A stretch of 64,000 bases of DNA from contig OX345636.1 in assembly GCA_947044365.1 (NCBI GenBank), forward strand, positions 5,538,001 to 5,602,000, written 5' to 3'. Position 1 is the stretch's first letter. Each line of letters opens with the position of its first letter. The notes under the pieces are model-generated. The model did not search any database. It had not been told where the DNA came from and saw only the letters and a list, made by a program, of their open reading frames with translations. A program made the position numbers and the translations under genes. Source of the DNA: Petrosia ficiformis (lineage: Eukaryota > Porifera > Demospongiae > Haplosclerida > Petrosiidae). Positions 40,768 to 55,700 of this stretch are shown here, one piece after another.

Positions 40768-43700
40768 TCACTGAAATTCTCTCAGTTGTAATTTACAGAG
40801 TACACTATCTTGTGGTTGCACCATGGTTCTGACTACAGGTACAATTTCATAATCATCAGGAAGTGTAATTGTGAATGATTGGAACAACCTCGCAAGTACT
40901 AACTTCGCCTCCACCTATAGACAAAGGCATGCAATGAAACAATAGTATACGAATGAATCCTGTCAAAACAGAAGTGGATATTAATTTAGTAGGCTATTGT
41001 GACTAACAATACAAACTCAATGATTAGAATATACAGTATGGAGTACTGAAATAGTCAAAGTTATACTCAATTCTGTTGTTACTGTGGATGGATAGAATGA
41101 ATCAGTTATGAATGTAATGCCTAGGGTGAGAAACGTACAATACACAAAAACTATGAATGATTGGGTAGTGAAGGAATGACTACTCAACAATGTGAATTTG
41201 AAAGGTGAATGACATTTATTGAATGAAAGATGGGTGGATTATAATAATCATGAAATGTTTGACCTCAAGCCACGGATCGCTAATTTTTAGTTTCTCATCA
41301 CATGTCCCTATTGAAATTATTAGTCATACTGTTATGTCATTGACACACCCACTGCACATTACACGCAACGAGTCAAAATTTTACCCAGGTTTTGTGTAGT
41401 TTGTTGATAGTCAAATCACCTTTAATTTTTTCTGTACATAGTTTTTACCATTTAGTTCACCATGTCAGTTTTAGGTTTCTTGGTATAATATAAAAAAAGG
41501 CTAATACTTTAACAAAGTTTTTCAATCGCTTTTTCAATGAAACGACGAAATATTTGTAGTTTGTTGTGATAATTAATGGAAAATACCTGGCCAACGTCAT
41601 TAATTATTGCTATATAAACTTTGGATGAGAAACTAGAAATCAACGATTCCTAGCAATAAATGATATCTAACTCACTATAGCAAACTGTTTTCCAATACAT
41701 GAACGATGTCCAGCGCCAAATGGAAAGAATACAAATGAACTTGGTCTGCATGTGTAGTAAAGAAAATGATCAACCTATTATCTAATGTTCAATATCCTTG
41801 CAGAGGATGGTACTCAGCAATAATTTTAAATTACAATTTCTCTGATCATCAATTAAATATATTTAGCGTTGTATTAGTATGACCACTTTTAGTTATAGTA
41901 TGACTAGTTTCTCAAACTTTTAGTTTAGTTATAGTTTAGTTAACATAATGTTAGGCTGACTAAAATGGTTTTAGTTAGTTAACTAGAAATGCTCATTATT
42001 GGCCATTTTTCAAAGTGCTTCTTTATGTAACAGTCATTGCATTCTAGGCAGTATCATTGTTAATGGTTGTATGCTGTTTTGTTACTATAAATAGCGGGTG
42101 GGTTGTGGTTTTGTTACTATTTATAGTAGTAAAAATTACACTGATGCAGAAACAGCCATTTTTCATTTTAGCTAGTTAGTTATTACAGTAGGCATGTAAT
42201 TAGTTATAGTTAACTAAAACAAATTGAGTTGAAATGTGATTTTAACAAATAACGTTATTTTGAAGATAATATCTTTACGCATGGGTAGGTGTGTTATACA
42301 TGTATGTAGCTCAAATGTAACTTTCTGTCTCTACTCACAGTTTCTTTCCAGCTTCAAATCTATCAGGATCAAATGTTTCAGGATCACTAAAATACTTTGG
42401 CATCTGACAGTAACAGGATGTGTAATACTAAACAAAACAGAAAGCAGTAATATTGACTTTTCTAAACTTTCTAGCATCTATGTTAAAAAATAAAACCAGT
42501 CTACTTACACTGACGAGTGTATTTCCTGGTATATAATGTCCACATAAAGTTATTCCCTCACTAGGTGTTTGTTTTGTTAAACCTACAATAGGTGGGTACA
42601 TACGAATGGCCTCCATGAAAACCTAGTATAGAAAAAAATGTCCTTCTACAACAAAATACGTCATGTCAATGAATTATATTTTTAAAGAATTTCATAATTA
42701 TGTTGATGATTTCTAAACCTGTTCTGTATATTTTAGATTATCCAGGTCATCAGCAGTTATTGTAATTCTATCACCAAGAACATCATCAATCTCATCAAGA
42801 AGCCTATGTATAAATATGGAAGATTGAAATAGAGCAATGAAAGTGTTTGAACAAATGTCTATATGGCTGGTTATACTATTCCACTTCAATTGCATGTACT
42901 AATTTTAGCAATTTTAGCAACTAACATTAATTACTCAATAAAAAATATATATGATGATCACTAATTATTATTAGGCATGGCTCAGAAATTTGCTAAAATT
43001 AATGCATGCACATCCGAGTTTTAAAAAATTGCTAAATTTAGTGGACACAATTAACAGTAGGCTTAAAGTAGATACGTTACATGTATATAGAATGGATGGA
43101 GGTGAAAATAGGTGGGTAAATAGATGGTATAATTATTGTTATATAAATATAATAGATACTTATGACAAAAGATAGGCAAGATAACCATAACAATTACATT
43201 ACTTATAGCATAAAGAAGAATCTTGATTTATTATTAGCGACGTAATTTACAAAAAGGGACACTCCTGCCAAATAATTTTCATCAAATGCATATATTGACC
43301 ATTCTACCATGTTGTACAGGAAGCAATGAAATTTGGTGTCCAGGAAGAGCTATTATTAATTAAATTGTGAGTGTTTGATTAAAATATAATTTTTTTGAAA
43401 ACGCACATGCACACACAACACACACGTGATAGTACCTTGATAACACATTTCGATGTTGCAGAATTAATATCACTGCAAAAGCTAATGCATTGCTAGTTGT
43501 TTTTTGACCTGATAACAGAACAAAAAATGATTATATTATGACATAACATTGAAATGTATTTAGAATTACCAGCGATAAAGAAAACAACAAAGTCATCCAC
43601 TAACACTTCAATATCAACTTTCTCTTCATTTTCTGAATGTTTAAAATGATAATTAAAAAATACTTCAATGTAATAATGATACCAATAAAATTGTGTTATT

Positions 43701-46700
43701 CCTTACGTGCCATTCTTAGTATACAAGTTAGTATATCATTAGGTAGAGTATCTCCTCTCTCAAGAGATTCAATCCTCTTTTTAATACAATCCTTTCCAAT
43801 TCTACGAAGAGCTCTGATACACTCGGAGTATTTTTGAGATTTAAATGGATGAAGATACTGTTTAAGAAGTAAATAGTAAAACTGTAAGTTATAGCTCGAA
43901 GCAAAATAGGTTACAACAATTTTTAGTAATAAATCTCATAATGAATTCAGTAGAGTAAAACTAAATTAATCATAACTAATTTTGTTCCTACATTTGTATA
44001 GGTACATGTGTATGTATAGGTGCTCATACATGTATATACCCAAGGTAAATAAAGGTATAGGCAAGTAGTATAGTTCAGATACAGATACTTGACAGATCAT
44101 GGCTTAAAACATAAGAGTACTGTTTTACTCTCGGAAAAGTTTGATTTATTAAGCTATGTATTTCTATTAGCTCAGGGATCGCTAATTTTTAGTTTCTCAT
44201 TATCCAGCTACATAACTATGACCATTATGTCATTTGTGCACGTGCAGTGACATACCTATTGTATATTACACACGACTCAACAATTACGTATCTTACAGGA
44301 TTCCAGTAGTTCGTTGATAGCCTAATCACCTTTAACCTTTCTTTGTTCTTATCATTTATTCACTATGTCAGTTATATGTTTCTACTGTGTATTCCAGTAG
44401 ATCTCATCTTAGTGCTGCCGTGATATAACAAAGTATCACATATTGTGACAATATGAATGACATAACATATCGCAATTCTTTTATGGCCTAGAGTTGCTTT
44501 CCACAGGGTTGATTCTATATATATTTGTTTATGTCACTTATGCGAATACCGGTGTGTAACTGTATATGTACATTGTAGTTTAGTAATTTGAGTCATTTCA
44601 GCCTGATATTCTCAGGTGGGTGGAGAGTCACTTTATGGATGTGGTGCACAAACGAATGTGCACTCAAGCTAACGAAGCAGCTGCAAGACTCCGGAAAAAT
44701 GTAAAACTGCAACTAATACTAATAACTGTTGTATATTGCAGAGAAACAGTATAAAGATGATGCTAGAATCTTTAACAAATAAGTACAGTAAATGGACGAG
44801 TTTCAGACATGAAGAAGGCATCATTTAGAACCTTGAAGGAGTACATGTACTTCAAAGATCAGCATACTTAGACTGTAGTTACACTTACAACTTCAGGTCC
44901 CAGTTACCATTTGTGCTAATCAGACAATTTGTCCAGTCAAATTTTTGTCTAGACAAAGAAATAAAATGTCCAGAAAATGGTCAATTGCTGGACATTATTC
45001 GGGCACTGTTATACAATGTACTTATTTAATGGACATGTCATGATATCATGGCAGCACTAGTGTATGCTCTAAGTTTCATTCATTGAAAAAGAGAGTTCAC
45101 CGAGGAATTTGTTTGATTGAGGGCAGACTGGTTATGTAATATACCTCGTATCTGATTAGTGGGAATTGAAATTGTTCCTGCATAACCTTCAAAACATTTG
45201 CCACTACTGAATGTATAGTAACATCTCCTTTACTATGCTTGAGATCAAGTCGCTGTGGTGGCCACTCTTTAGAGAAATCAGTTGAGAAAGCAACCTAAAT
45301 AATAATGTATGGAAGAAATGGTATCCATGTTATTTTAATTATTCATTCACTATAGCTCATAGGGCCATCCCTATGAGCCACATGAAAAGATATGCTAACA
45401 TTATGCATGAGCATTAATTCATATTCTACCAGGTTTTCGTACAGGAATTGTACCTGGTAGAATATGAATGCACTCGCAGTGCAGAACCCTTGCCACACTG
45501 CAAAAATACAATTGTTAAAATAACTAATACATTTGTTAGTACAGTTGTAAAGATTAGTAGAAATAATTAGTCGTGTAGGTTGTTATGACTGCATGATGAC
45601 ATACAATTTACATGTACTTATTATACTACCATTTATAATCTAATAATTGCAGTTTCAATTTCCTTATATGGTCTAATTGATTTACAAAGAAGCGAAATAA
45701 ACATTTTAAATTAGGTTTCCAAACCTTCTTTGTGCAGATATTAGATGTGATATTTGATAATGATTGGTACAAGTACATTATCATGCAGTCGTAACATCTT
45801 GTATAACTAACTAAATTATGATTTGCATTTATGCAACTGTACACTGGAAAAAATAAAGTGTTAAAATAACCATTTTATTGGTTAGTGCGGTTGCAAGGAA
45901 TAGCATGAGTTTCAATTTAGATTGTCAATTGTCATAGAGATGTTGTGACTACATGCATGTATGTTTCTATAACATAATGTGCACCAAGTATTGGAAGGTA
46001 TAAATTAAATTATGTGTTTGCAGGTTTACAAACGTTTCTGATGGCCATATACAATTACATTACTTTAGTATTATTACCTTAAGGACACGTTTAAAAATGG
46101 GTACTAAATTTAGCGTTTTTAGCGAGAAGCATCATTTAGTACTCGAATTTACTATAGTGAAAATTTGAAAATTTCGTATAATTAGACAATTTCCATATCA
46201 GATTCAGAGCTAGAGTCGAGTCTTCGTCGAAGTAGATTTTCGCCTCTCTGTGCTCAAGCAACTCCATACCCAATGGTTGGTTAACATGTATAACTTCTTT
46301 TCCACCGAGAGAGGAAGACTGGTTATATCTAAAGGATGGAAGAAAGCTGAAATATCAGGACTATTAGACGGTACAACTGTTTTGCCACCAGAGGACCCGT
46401 TTGAATATATCACTGATTAATTGATATCTTAAAATGTTAATGTTTCTTGTTGTTGATAAAATCGTTGTTGATATTCGGAATTATGTAACACCGAAGTTAA
46501 AATAGCTAAAATTAGTACCAGCCGAAAGTAGTAGGTCCCAAAATCACTAAATTTAGCACCCGTTTTTAAACTTGTCTTTAAGGGATACTAAATCTTTGAC
46601 ATGAAATATAAGTAGACAGCACCCTAAAATTATAGTGATTCAACTATAATTGAACGTAATTAGTACAAAGTACCTGTGGTATAAGATGTATGTGTTCCGA

Positions 46701-49700
46701 ACAACCAACTGATTGTTAAATCCTTGCAACTGTACTAACCACTATAAGAGTTATTGGGCTCGCCGCGCCTATGCGTGGGCGAGTCTTTAGCACTTTGGTT
46801 GTCATTCTGTCATTCATTCATTCATTCATTCATTCATTCTGTCTGTCCCCACTTTTTTAATCTAATCGTCAATTTAAAGACTTCATAGAGTAGAGAAAGA
46901 AGTTTATCAAAATCGTATTGAAAAGAGATTTGCCACAGACGTTGTTTTAGCAAGTTATTCATTGATTCCTTCCCAACGTTTTTTACTTTGAACAGTTATA
47001 ACTTCAAACGCATACCTCCTACAGCCGCCAAACTTTCTGATCTGTTCAAAAACATGGTCTTCTATTGTTCTGTTGCTTTTATAACGAAGTAAACTGTATG
47101 AAAAGTTACTTAGAATGGAAAATGCTAAAATCACTACAGATCCTAGCCAGATGCTTTAAGCGTCGATTTAAAGACTTGATAGAGTAGAGAAAGAAGTTTA
47201 TCAAAATCGTATTGAAAAGAGATTTGCCACAGACATTGTTTTAGCAAGTTATAGACTCGTACATTCTGTCTCTTTAGTTTCTGCCATTTACTTGCAATAA
47301 CCCACACCCTCAGCCACACCCAATGTGATCACGTGAGATCAAACGTGGAGGTCAGTTTAGAGCAATACCTTCTTTCTGATCTGGTTGTTATTATTGAACT
47401 TTTGTTTGAATTTCAAATTACATACATGTATATTTGAACTGTAAGTTCAATGTTTTTGCTCATTGTAGTTGTAACAATGTACAATTCATTATAGGATAAT
47501 TATCTTTAGTAACTGACAGTTGTGGCATAGATATTTTGGTAATGAAAGAGGTAATGAATATTTGTTGGAAGAGTATATTATGTAATGTGACTGTAAGTAA
47601 TATAGTTATTATACTAGTTCAAAGCAGTATAGCTGATGGAGAGTCATCTTCCATGTGTTTTTATATTTATCAGAGATAATCTTAGCCAGTCTAGCCACAA
47701 AAAACTTTCTCAACCAACTTTCAACTTTTTATAAACAACAAATTCTAATTTAAGCTTGTTACTTTCTCTTTTGCATCTCATTTATTTAATTGTTGCAATT
47801 GCAACCTATCCTTAAGCTACAGTGGCGAGGCCACGCACCAAAGGTGCTTCATTATAACTGGTTTTTGTTGCAGTGTACTAACAAATACATTTGTTATTTC
47901 AACAATTCTACTTTTGCAGTGCACAAGTGTGATTGGGAAACATGAATGATTATTGACAAAATAATTGCAGGCAATACTTGACTGTTAATAATAATATAAT
48001 TATGTGTGTATGATAGCACTTACTGTACAATCCAAGAGGCTAGAGTACAGTTTATAATTAAAAGAAACAGTATAAAAACAAGTTACCAATTTCAATCCTG
48101 TTGCGAAACTGTGGCTTACCACTCCAAATACCTTCAAAGAACATCCACAAAATATTGCTGTCAACGAAAAAATCCCTGTCTTTACTGTGGCTTAGAACAA
48201 AAGATTCTCCACATGTACTAAAATAATTAAATAAAAGCTCGCTATACTGTAGTAGTCATTACCTGAATTGTACTTAACTTCAAGCAGTGGTTCAACAATG
48301 ATAGGCTTCAAGCCAGATGAGTTGAGTTTCAGTGAATTCTTTTGCTACCAGACATCTTATGAAAGTTGTGAAACATGAGTTACAAAAATTATTATAACTT
48401 TAAAACAGAAAGGTTTTTAGCAAAATCCTATTATTATTTTGATTTTTGTATGACTTGATGTCTGCGGGTAGTATTATCAAAGTGCTAATTTTGCCAACAG
48501 ACAGATAGACAGACACTATATGATTACAGTAACCCTCCAGTCTGCTTACGCAGGCAAGAGTTAATAATGGAATGATCAAGGCTGTAATAATTATCTTACT
48601 CACTTTACTGATAACATCCAGAGCAGTGCTAGATAGAATATCTTTCATTGGTACTTCAATCTTCCCATCAGCCAATTGTCTTAGTTTATTTATCATGATA
48701 TCCACACAAGAGTTAAATGATGGCACTAGTCCTCGCAAATGTCTATTAAATATTTATGTATGGTTTTATTAGCCTTTAATAAAAAATACGTTTCCTATAA
48801 TAGTGTACATTCCTATAAAGACTATTAAAAAGTATAAATACATTGATCATACAGCGGAACCTCTATAAAGCGAACACAGTTGGGACAAGTGAAAGCTTCC
48901 TGAATGTCCTTAATTCAGAGGGATAGCCCAGAAAAAAAAAAAAAGACTGTCAAATGTCAATACCTTATAAATTATAAATTAGATACTAAAATACCTGCCA
49001 ATAGATACAAACACATGTACAGGTATGTCTTAAAAAGCACATAACATTTGAGAATGTTTCTACAACTAACAAGGGTTTTTTTTAGGCTAGAGGAGGGGGG
49101 GGGGGGGGGGGTTGGGGGGGTCATTTGCCACCCCCTTGAAAGTTCATTTGTCAATAGGCAAAGCACAATAAACCTGTATGTTTCCCCCTATAGTCTTTCA
49201 AATTCAACATTTGCACCAACCTCCCCCTTTTGATACATTTTTTAAATGAAAACTAAAAAATTGTCCAGCAGTAAATTCCACTATGCATAAAATAGAATAT
49301 ATTATTTTTGTACATATTGTATTATTAATAAAATTTGTTGTGTGTGTTTGTGACTGGTATATCAAGGTGTCTCTATGTCAGAGGGCTCTTAATTACAAGG
49401 AGACTGAAAAAATTGTCAAATTTATAGCGGGTCCACACTTTCAGGAGCTGCCTTGAGAAAGAGGTTTTATTGTATTAATTCAATAATGTGACACTTAGAT
49501 AATTAGTATATTCAGTAATTGCTGTACACTTCTGATTACAGTCATACATGTAGTATATTTTAAGGTAGTTTGTTCTAATTATCCACACACCGTAATGCTC
49601 TGAAATTTCGAAAACCAGTAGTTGAAAGGCCGATGTGTCAGGCAGCAGTCCAAGTTTTCTTTCATAACTGTTTTTGAGTTACAGTACATATGACATAATG

Positions 49701-52700
49701 AAATGGTCGTTTCAGAGATCCTAGAAGCTGTATTTTAAAATGGAGACCATTGCTGTGTAGACTAGGTAGGTTATCATAGTAAAACAAGTTCCATCTTTGT
49801 GGCTAAATGTATCTTAGATTTGTCATAATAGTCAAATAATGTACCTCTAGCTGCAAAAACAGCATAGTATTACATGTAGTGTGAAATGGTGCTATCAAGA
49901 CAGGATCAGTTCTGTGTTTAGAGGTCAGTAAGCCTATCAAAACTAACCAAAATATTCTTCAGTAAAGTGGAGTTTTTTAGTGAAAAAACAAGTTTAAAAT
50001 GTTGTCACTCATGAATATACTAATTACCCAAGCGCCACCTTAATAGGTTTAGTGCTAGATGTATTGAAAACATCACTGCATGTGTTCTGTTTAGTGATAT
50101 TGTCTGGTTATATTGTCCCTATAGCACATAAACAAACTTACCCTTTGTTAAATGCTGGATCATACAGTTTCCTTCTTGGTTTCCATGTTTCATAATCAAG
50201 AATAGATAAGAGACCTTGTGGTGCTAATCTAAAAATGTAACAAAGAATGAAAGGAATGCGACTGTGGATGTGAAAATCATTTGTTTCATTTGGCATATAA
50301 GAATTTTGACAAATGCTAATGTTTGTTATTCAGTCATTTTGTAAATGAAACTAACTAAATTTTGTAACTAGGTGGATATATAGTTGGATTGTAAACTTGG
50401 TTGGCTACCTGCAAAAATGCTTTAATAATGAGCATTTTAAATTACGTGTTTGACCAAATTCAAATCACTGATTTTAGCATCCACTGATAATATTATATTT
50501 GGAATAACAGGTTTTTTAAGTAGTCATGAATTCAGTTATTATCGATCATATATGGATATGTTTTTACTGACACTTGCTGCAAGATGTAATTTGATGTTCC
50601 ATTTTCTAATCCTAATGCTATTTAGGGTTCCACTGATACATGTATTAGAATGTACTGATACTATACTTTTCTACTGTATTGATATCGGTAGTGTGTAAAT
50701 AACCGATAATGATCTATGTGGTTATTATTTGAGGTTGGGTGTGGTCAAATGTTGTGCATGTGAGAAGACAAATGTAAATGAGTTGAGTTTGTAAGTACTA
50801 TTATCATTAATATTTTTATCAAATATCAAAATATTTGAATAGTCATTTCTTATTTTGGTATTAATTTGTTCATTTGCAATCCCAAAAACCAAAAAATTAA
50901 GAGCAGTGAAGAAGTTTCTTGCTTCGTATTAGTGGTTTCCCATGCTTGTAGATCTTGTATTTCAAAAAAAAGTTTACGATGAATAACAAAGCCAATATTA
51001 AAACATTTGTTTGTTAAGGAAATGAAATATTCAAATACCAGAGAGCAATATTCCTTTACAGGAATAAAATGAATTGAAGAACAGAAGAAACTAAGACCAG
51101 TGTTTATTTCAGGGCCTCAAAAGAGGGGGAATTTCCCTAACCATCCACCACATCACCCCATGTTTATGGAGATCTTTGTACTGCACTTTATTAGAGGAGG
51201 TAGAGCTATTCTCAATATTAATAAGTATGCTCTTAAAGCACTAAAAAGACACCAAATACAAATATTATTACTTGCATATTAATTGTATGTGCATTTTAAA
51301 GAAAACTATATATATATCTAATATATACCTTTCTCCACATAACGTATGCAACACTTTGTAAAACATATGAGGTTTTGAATGACGAGGATTGACAAGCAAC
51401 TCCTAATTGGAAAATAAACATGATATGTAAAGAAGAAGTATCCCTATGATTGTTTAGTGATGTCCAACATTCAGTAATCATTGCTGATTTTCTCATGCCT
51501 GAACTACAACAGACTATCATGGCTTTTTTACTCATCTTACTTATTAAAGGAAACTGTACGTAGAACTTTAGGGATATATTTCAAACAGAACAGCTATTAT
51601 AGTTCCAGTTTTTATACAAGCTACATGTACATTGCGATAAGCATGCAGCTTTCTTCTGCTAGTCTATAGCTTGAGCACATGCCCTCTAACACACAATGCC
51701 ATTATTTGACTGCCCATCAGAATGACACAACTTCCTACGTATACAATGCATACTCACATAAGTGACACAAAAACTGCATAATAAATTATGGGATATGAAA
51801 ACGGCCAACAAATCTGTAAGAAACATACATGTACACAATATTAAATTATTGACTCATAAAAAAGACATTTTGCTCATCGTGGCCTGTAGGAGAGCCTTTT
51901 CTATGACTGCATGAATCAATACATTATAATAATATTATAATTGTGCCACCTATGTGTTACATACACATATATACACTGCAAAAATAAAATTGTTACAATA
52001 AATTATTCATTTGTAAGTACAGTTGCAAAGAATATTAGAAATTGTAATTTAATTGGTTATATACATGTAGGACAATGTAGGTTGCTATATGACTGCATGG
52101 TGACAATGTACATGTGCTTATACTAATTATAATCTAATTATAATCCATTAATTACCACATTCCTTATAAGGTCTAATTGATTTACAAAGAAGCAGAATAA
52201 ATACTCTATATAAACAAAGGATTTTAGGTTTTCAAACCTTCTTTGTGAGGATATTAGAATTGATATTTGGTATGAGTACATGTACATTATCATGCAGTCA
52301 TAAAATCCTGTATGACTAACTAAATTATAATTTGCATTCTTTCAACTATACTAACAGATACATTTGTTATGTTAAGAATTCTATTTTGCAGTGCATTACG
52401 TCATTCTGTGGTACTCAATAAATTAATGGTTGTGGTGTATACTAGAATGTGTGGTCCAGCTACTAACTGCATGTGAGCTGCTAGGAAGAAAGCACACACG
52501 TGTACATCCAGCAAATTTTCATTGAGGACAAGAGTATTTTTTACAAACATTTATGACCAACACAAATGTTTATATCGGCCTTCCACCCAGGCTCTTAAGA
52601 TGGTAGACAAACAAGAGCTTGGATTCAACACTTATTACATGTACTAATTAACTTTTTAATTTCCCAGGAATCTGGAATGTACAAGTGTGTGAAATATCGT

Positions 52701-55700
52701 AAACTTCCATTTCATTTTAACTAAAATAGGTAGGAAAATCAATATGGCTAGTTTTGTTCTCTTTTGTTTTTGTACAGCACCATCTCCTGATCTTGTTCCA
52801 AATTAGGAGCAGATCTTGGTCTTGTTATTTAAAAAAACTGATGCACCACACACTTAATGACTATGTGTTGTTCTATAAAGTAATTATCATATGCTGTTAA
52901 ATCCAAAGGCTACCCCACAAATACATTAGTCACATCTTTAGTTATAACTAGAATAATAAAAAACATTTTCAATAAAAATGAAATAAGATATAGCGATGTC
53001 AAAACCCAAAACGTATGCAAACAAAGTTAGGAGGCTAACATACAATGTAAGACCCAAAATTAAACAAACCACTTCCATATAACCCTACATAAGCACTTAC
53101 TGTTGTAATATATGTTGTACATATGTTTAGTCTTTGATGTTTAATTATCTAATTTACAGTCTTCAGTTATACTAACATGTGTGCTTTGAGTTTTCAATTT
53201 AGCACCTGTCTTTTCTCATTATTAATGTACCTTGTACTTTTGTCAGTTGTGACAGCTGCTTTTGTTTACTGTAAGGCCTGTTAGTACATAAGGCTCAGTT
53301 TTCTTTTATTTATTCTTATCCCTTAGAGCACTGAGCCTGTTTTTCAAAATTCTTCCCATTTCCAACGTTGGCGACTCTATTGCATATATTTTGGCCACCG
53401 TTCAGTTTCTCTATCCCAAACTTGGCTCCTTTTCCGACATGAAGTACTACTTCCACCAACATGCTTACCGGGACTCGAAAATCCCCAAGCACTTCGTAGG
53501 ATCAAATCAAATGCAGTGTTGTCCCTCTTTTGACTGGAACTGGGGCTAACAAAATGACCCCACTGCATGTTGGGACCAGCTACACCCACGATTTCAGGTT
53601 TCACAGCAAGGGAAATGCCTCAGGTACCCACCAGAGAGCATGGGCGAGGTAAAAAAAAACGCAAATTGCGTGGGCAGCAAGGGGGCTGTGCCCCTTCCAA
53701 CCCCGCATTAACAGGGGGACACCCCCCTTTAAAATTCCCCCCATAGTCGTTATTTAGGCCAAAGGGCGGCCGAAAAACCATCAACTTTTTAGCCACGTTC
53801 ATCGGCTTGTGCCTGACACCAATTACAAGCATTTGGAGAGCTTCGTGTAGCTAGGAACACACGGCGAACCACGTAGGGGTGAAATGTCACATATATGTGA
53901 CATCAGTGCTCTAAGGGTTATACAAGTTATCAAATTATATCCTACAAGTTATAACTCTGTTAAACTTTGCGGCGACTACCCTTTCGCACTGGTTTGTTGG
54001 TTATTTACAACACTTACACCACTATAAAGCAAAATACAAAGAGCTGTCTATGTAGGGTTATATGGAAGTGGTTTGTTTATTATGAATACCTTGCCATTAT
54101 CTGGATCCATACAAATAATCCAAGGTCGTGAAAAGAAATGCATAACAAAGAGTGGTCCACCTCCAGATTCTTCACTCCTACATTTTAAAAAAAAGAAATT
54201 AGGTGTAAAACTGACATAAACATAATAAATAATTAATATCCACGGTGATATTTTCAGTTCAGATTGGTGCTAGTGGAATAGTAACTGCACTTTACTGCAC
54301 CACTATTTGTGCTAGTGAAGCAAATTTCCCAAATAAAATAAGTTAATGACTGTACCAAATTGTAAGTGCATGCCATAATAAAGGATGGTAACAAATACAA
54401 TACAATGTACATGTGCTTTAAACATAAAAATCCCATAATAAATACATACAAGTCCCATGTGCTGACTTTTCAAATATCTGTGAAGTACATGTACAACGGA
54501 TGTTATTTGCTATTATAAGTACAAATTCATGTACATGTACTCTGGAATGAGCTAGTAACATCTGCTGTTTTAGTTTTAGCAGATGGAATTGAAATACTAA
54601 TAATATATACACCACAGGCAGTACCTATAATATTATACTACATACATGTATATAGCTACATTGTATGCATGTTTATTAAGACATGTGCTTTATACTACTC
54701 AATGTAGATCAAGATCAAATGAACTGTGACATGTAAATATTACCTAGCAGGAAAAATAAATCAGCATGATGGAATATACAATTGCATTGAAACTCCTGTA
54801 AACAACTGCAGGTAACCTATTACAAAAATTAAATTGTGGTAAAATAACCAATTTATTGGTTAGTACAGCTGTAAGGAATAGCATAAATTTAAAATCAGGC
54901 GGTGATACAGGTTGTTGTGTGCACCAAGTATAAAAAATGTACACTAGAATAAATATAATTATTTTTTTGTAGGTTTCCAAACCCTGTTATCGATCAAAAC
55001 TGCTAGATGCAATTAAAGTAAATTCTTGGTATGAAAATAATGGAATATGAGTAGACAGCATCCTAAAATTATACTGCTTCAATTAATTGATTATAATTTG
55101 TTCAAAGCAGCTATGGCATTAAGCATGTATGACAATCTGAATAACAGTCTAATTGTTAAATCCTTGCAACTGTACTAACCTAGTTATTTTAACAATTTTA
55201 TTTCTGCAGTGTACCTTTTAAGTGCTCCCACCCATATTAATTATTGTTAAACTTTGGATGAGAAACTAGAGATCAACAATCTCTGGCCTAAAGCATGAGA
55301 GAGAAAACAGTTTAGTATTATAATAATATTTTATCAGTAGCCATCTTGCCCTCCCTGCGGCCACACAAGTTACACAACTCATTGGCAAGTTCTATTTCAG
55401 ATGCATGGTAGAAGATGATGTATAGGCTTCTAACAGACCCTTCCCTTCATTCACAGAGTGATGGGTGTTGCTATACCGAGCAATTTAATACTTACCACTT
55501 CAAAAATAGTTCAGTAAATGGCTTCATATCATTTCCATGCTTGTTTGTTATTCTCCGTGTCTTAAATTCAGCTATGTGGCCAGCAAAGAAACTGCAACAT
55601 AATAAACATCAAGTGATTACGGAGACAAAAAAAATTCAATGTTTTAAAATCATTAAAGATGAGACCCAAGTACCTAACACAGTTCATATTCAACTGATGT

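Larger units (their letters stand above)
45842..47875. mobile_element. Nested CACTG element with TA target duplication
   Basis: Begins CACTGGAAAAAATAAAG and ends TTTTTGTTGCAGTG. It is flanked by TA on both sides (45840-45841, 47876-47877) and splits the outer MITE. Within it lie the CCTTAAGG element (46077-46585) and a stem-loop repeat (46756-47310), giving at least three insertion layers. Confidence 0.7.
45496..47921. mobile_element. CACTGCAAAA-ended MITE carrying a nested element
   Basis: Left end CACTGCAAAAATACAATTGT (45496) and right end (reversed) CACTGCAAAAGTAGAATTGT (47921) belong together: both continue to a CTAA/ACAA-TACATTTGTTAGTA block. The left 345 bp match the intact relative at 51974-52393. 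The two halves are separated by the insertion 45842-47875. Located in P450 intron 6. Confidence 0.8.
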
